A model generated the notes under the pieces. The model worked only from the letters and a program-made list of their open reading frames with translations, ran no database searches and had not been told where the DNA came from. A DNA stretch of 6,113 nucleotides from a bacterium (GTDB taxonomy: Bacteria > Bacteroidota > Bacteroidia > Bacteroidales > Bacteroidaceae): positions 1 to 6,113 of the forward strand of contig SFXD01000102.1 of NCBI GenBank assembly GCA_004559785.1. Reading direction: 5' to 3'. The translations under genes and the position numbers were made by a program. Of the stretch, positions 5,649 through 6,113 are shown in pieces. Every line of letters begins with the position of its first letter. Within the stretch, counting starts at the first letter, position 1.

Positions 5649-5993
5649 TTACTTCACCTTTGCTACGACAGCCTTGAAAGCTTCGGGGTGGTTGACTGCG
5701 AGGTCTGCCAAAACCTTGCGGTTGATTTCGATTCCAGCCTTGTGGAGGAGTCCCATAAGCTGAGAATAGCTCAAGCCCTCAAGACGTGCGGCAGCATTGA
5801 TACGCTGAATCCACAATGCGCGGAAATTGCGCTTCTTGTTGCGACGGTCACGGAAAGCGTAGGTAAGTCCCTTCTCCCAAGTATTCTTGGCTACGGTCCA
5901 AACATTCTTGCGTGCGCCGAAATAACCTCTGGTCAGACCCAGAATCTTTTTTCTCTTTGCTCTTGAAGCAACATGATTTACTGATCTTGGCAT
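5649..5993 (-). CDS. rplT: 50S ribosomal protein L20
   Basis: This 114-residue protein is bacterial L20, which binds 23S rRNA early in large-subunit assembly and in several bacteria represses its own operon. It is basic throughout. The N-terminal extension MPRSVNHVASRAKRKKIL and the RGYFGARKNVWTVAKN stretch (22-37) are characteristic, as are RDRRNKKRNFRALWIQRIN (48-66) and the C-terminal globular part GLSYSQLMGLLHKAGIEINR (73-92). Length is normal for the family. The ATG at 5993-5991 follows an A-rich stretch (5994-6010) serving as the start context. In most bacteria rplT follows infC and rpmI. rpmI would lie beyond the window edge, since no L35-like frame is recognisable in 5994-6113. Codon use is that of a highly expressed gene (mostly CGY arginine, no ATA isoleucine), unlike the sugar genes. 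Confidence 0.98.
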   Translation of the reverse strand: MPRSVNHVASRAKRKKILGLTRGYFGARKNVWTVAKNTWEKGLTYAFRDRRNKKRNFRALWIQRINAAARLEGLSYSQLMGLLHKAGIEINRKVLADLAVNHPEAFKAVVAKVK

Positions 5994-6113
5994 AATTTTT
6001 TTGTTTTTTGGACATTAGCGCCGTCCTGTCGGGGACGAACTTGTGTGCTAATAATCCGGTTAATAACTAAAGTTAAAAACGTTTACCTTCCGACTGGATT
6101 GATGTTTGCGTTT
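5994..6113 (-). promoter_or_regulatory. Structured leader upstream of rplT (possible L20 control element)
   Basis: Nothing in this stretch codes convincingly. In the minus-strand RNA, ATTAGC (6052-6047) pairs with GCTAAT (6019-6014), and inside it CGTCC (6037-6033) pairs with GGACG (6026-6022) across the loop CCGACA. The internal loop is strongly lopsided, about nine bases against two. The structure ends 20 bases before the rplT ATG with an A-rich linker between. No T-run follows, so it is not a terminator. L20 is known to repress translation by binding RNA that mimics its 23S site. That this hairpin does so is inference. It could instead be a processing site between rpmI and rplT. Confidence 0.45.

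Noticed and set aside
5634..5966. Plus-strand 110-codon frame opposite rplT.
   Set aside because: It is the mirror of a highly conserved ribosomal gene, Leu/Cys/Val-rich with no recognisable domain, so it is a shadow.

Overview
The window looks like chromosomal DNA from a member of the Bacteroidetes, most likely order Bacteroidales (Prevotella- or Bacteroides-like). This is inferred from three promoter motifs of the Bacteroidetes type (TAnnTTTG -7 boxes, one with a perfect TTTG -33 box 19 bases upstream), A-rich start contexts instead of GGAGG Shine-Dalgarno sites, and sugar-pathway proteins resembling those of Bacteroidales surface-glycan loci. No database search was possible, so the assignment rests on recognised motifs.

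Layout. Bases 1-400 hold a minus-strand tRNA cluster, transcribed in the order tRNA-Ser(GCU), tRNA-Glu(CUC), tRNA-Glu(CUC). The two Glu genes are identical. A short plus-strand open frame at the extreme left may be the tail of a gene that ends inside the first Glu tRNA. Bases 401-575 are a divergent promoter region. Bases 576-5399 are a compact plus-strand block of four genes: a GT4-family glycosyltransferase, a GT2-family glycosyltransferase, a cupin-type dTDP-sugar 3,4-ketoisomerase (FdtA/QdtA/WxcM-like), and a 719-residue two-domain protein joining a GNAT/FemAB-like acyltransferase to a DegT/DnrJ/EryC1/StrS (FdtB/QdtB-like) aminotransferase. Bases 5400-5648 are a convergent intergenic region with a terminator candidate for each side. 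Bases 5649-5993 encode ribosomal protein L20 (rplT) on the minus strand, and a structured leader lies upstream of it to the window end.

How the genes may work together (inference). The ketoisomerase would turn dTDP-4-keto-6-deoxyglucose, made by RmlA and RmlB encoded elsewhere, into the 3-keto isomer. The C-terminal half of the fusion would aminate carbon 3 using PLP and an amino donor. The N-terminal half would acylate that amine. The product would be a dTDP-3-acylamido-3,6-dideoxyhexose of the Fuc3NAc or Qui3NAc type. The two glycosyltransferases would build this or other sugars into a surface or protein-linked glycan. No flippase, polymerase, rmlA or rmlB lies in the window, so this is an accessory segment between core translation genes. 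The fusion of acyltransferase and aminotransferase in one chain is the most unusual feature.
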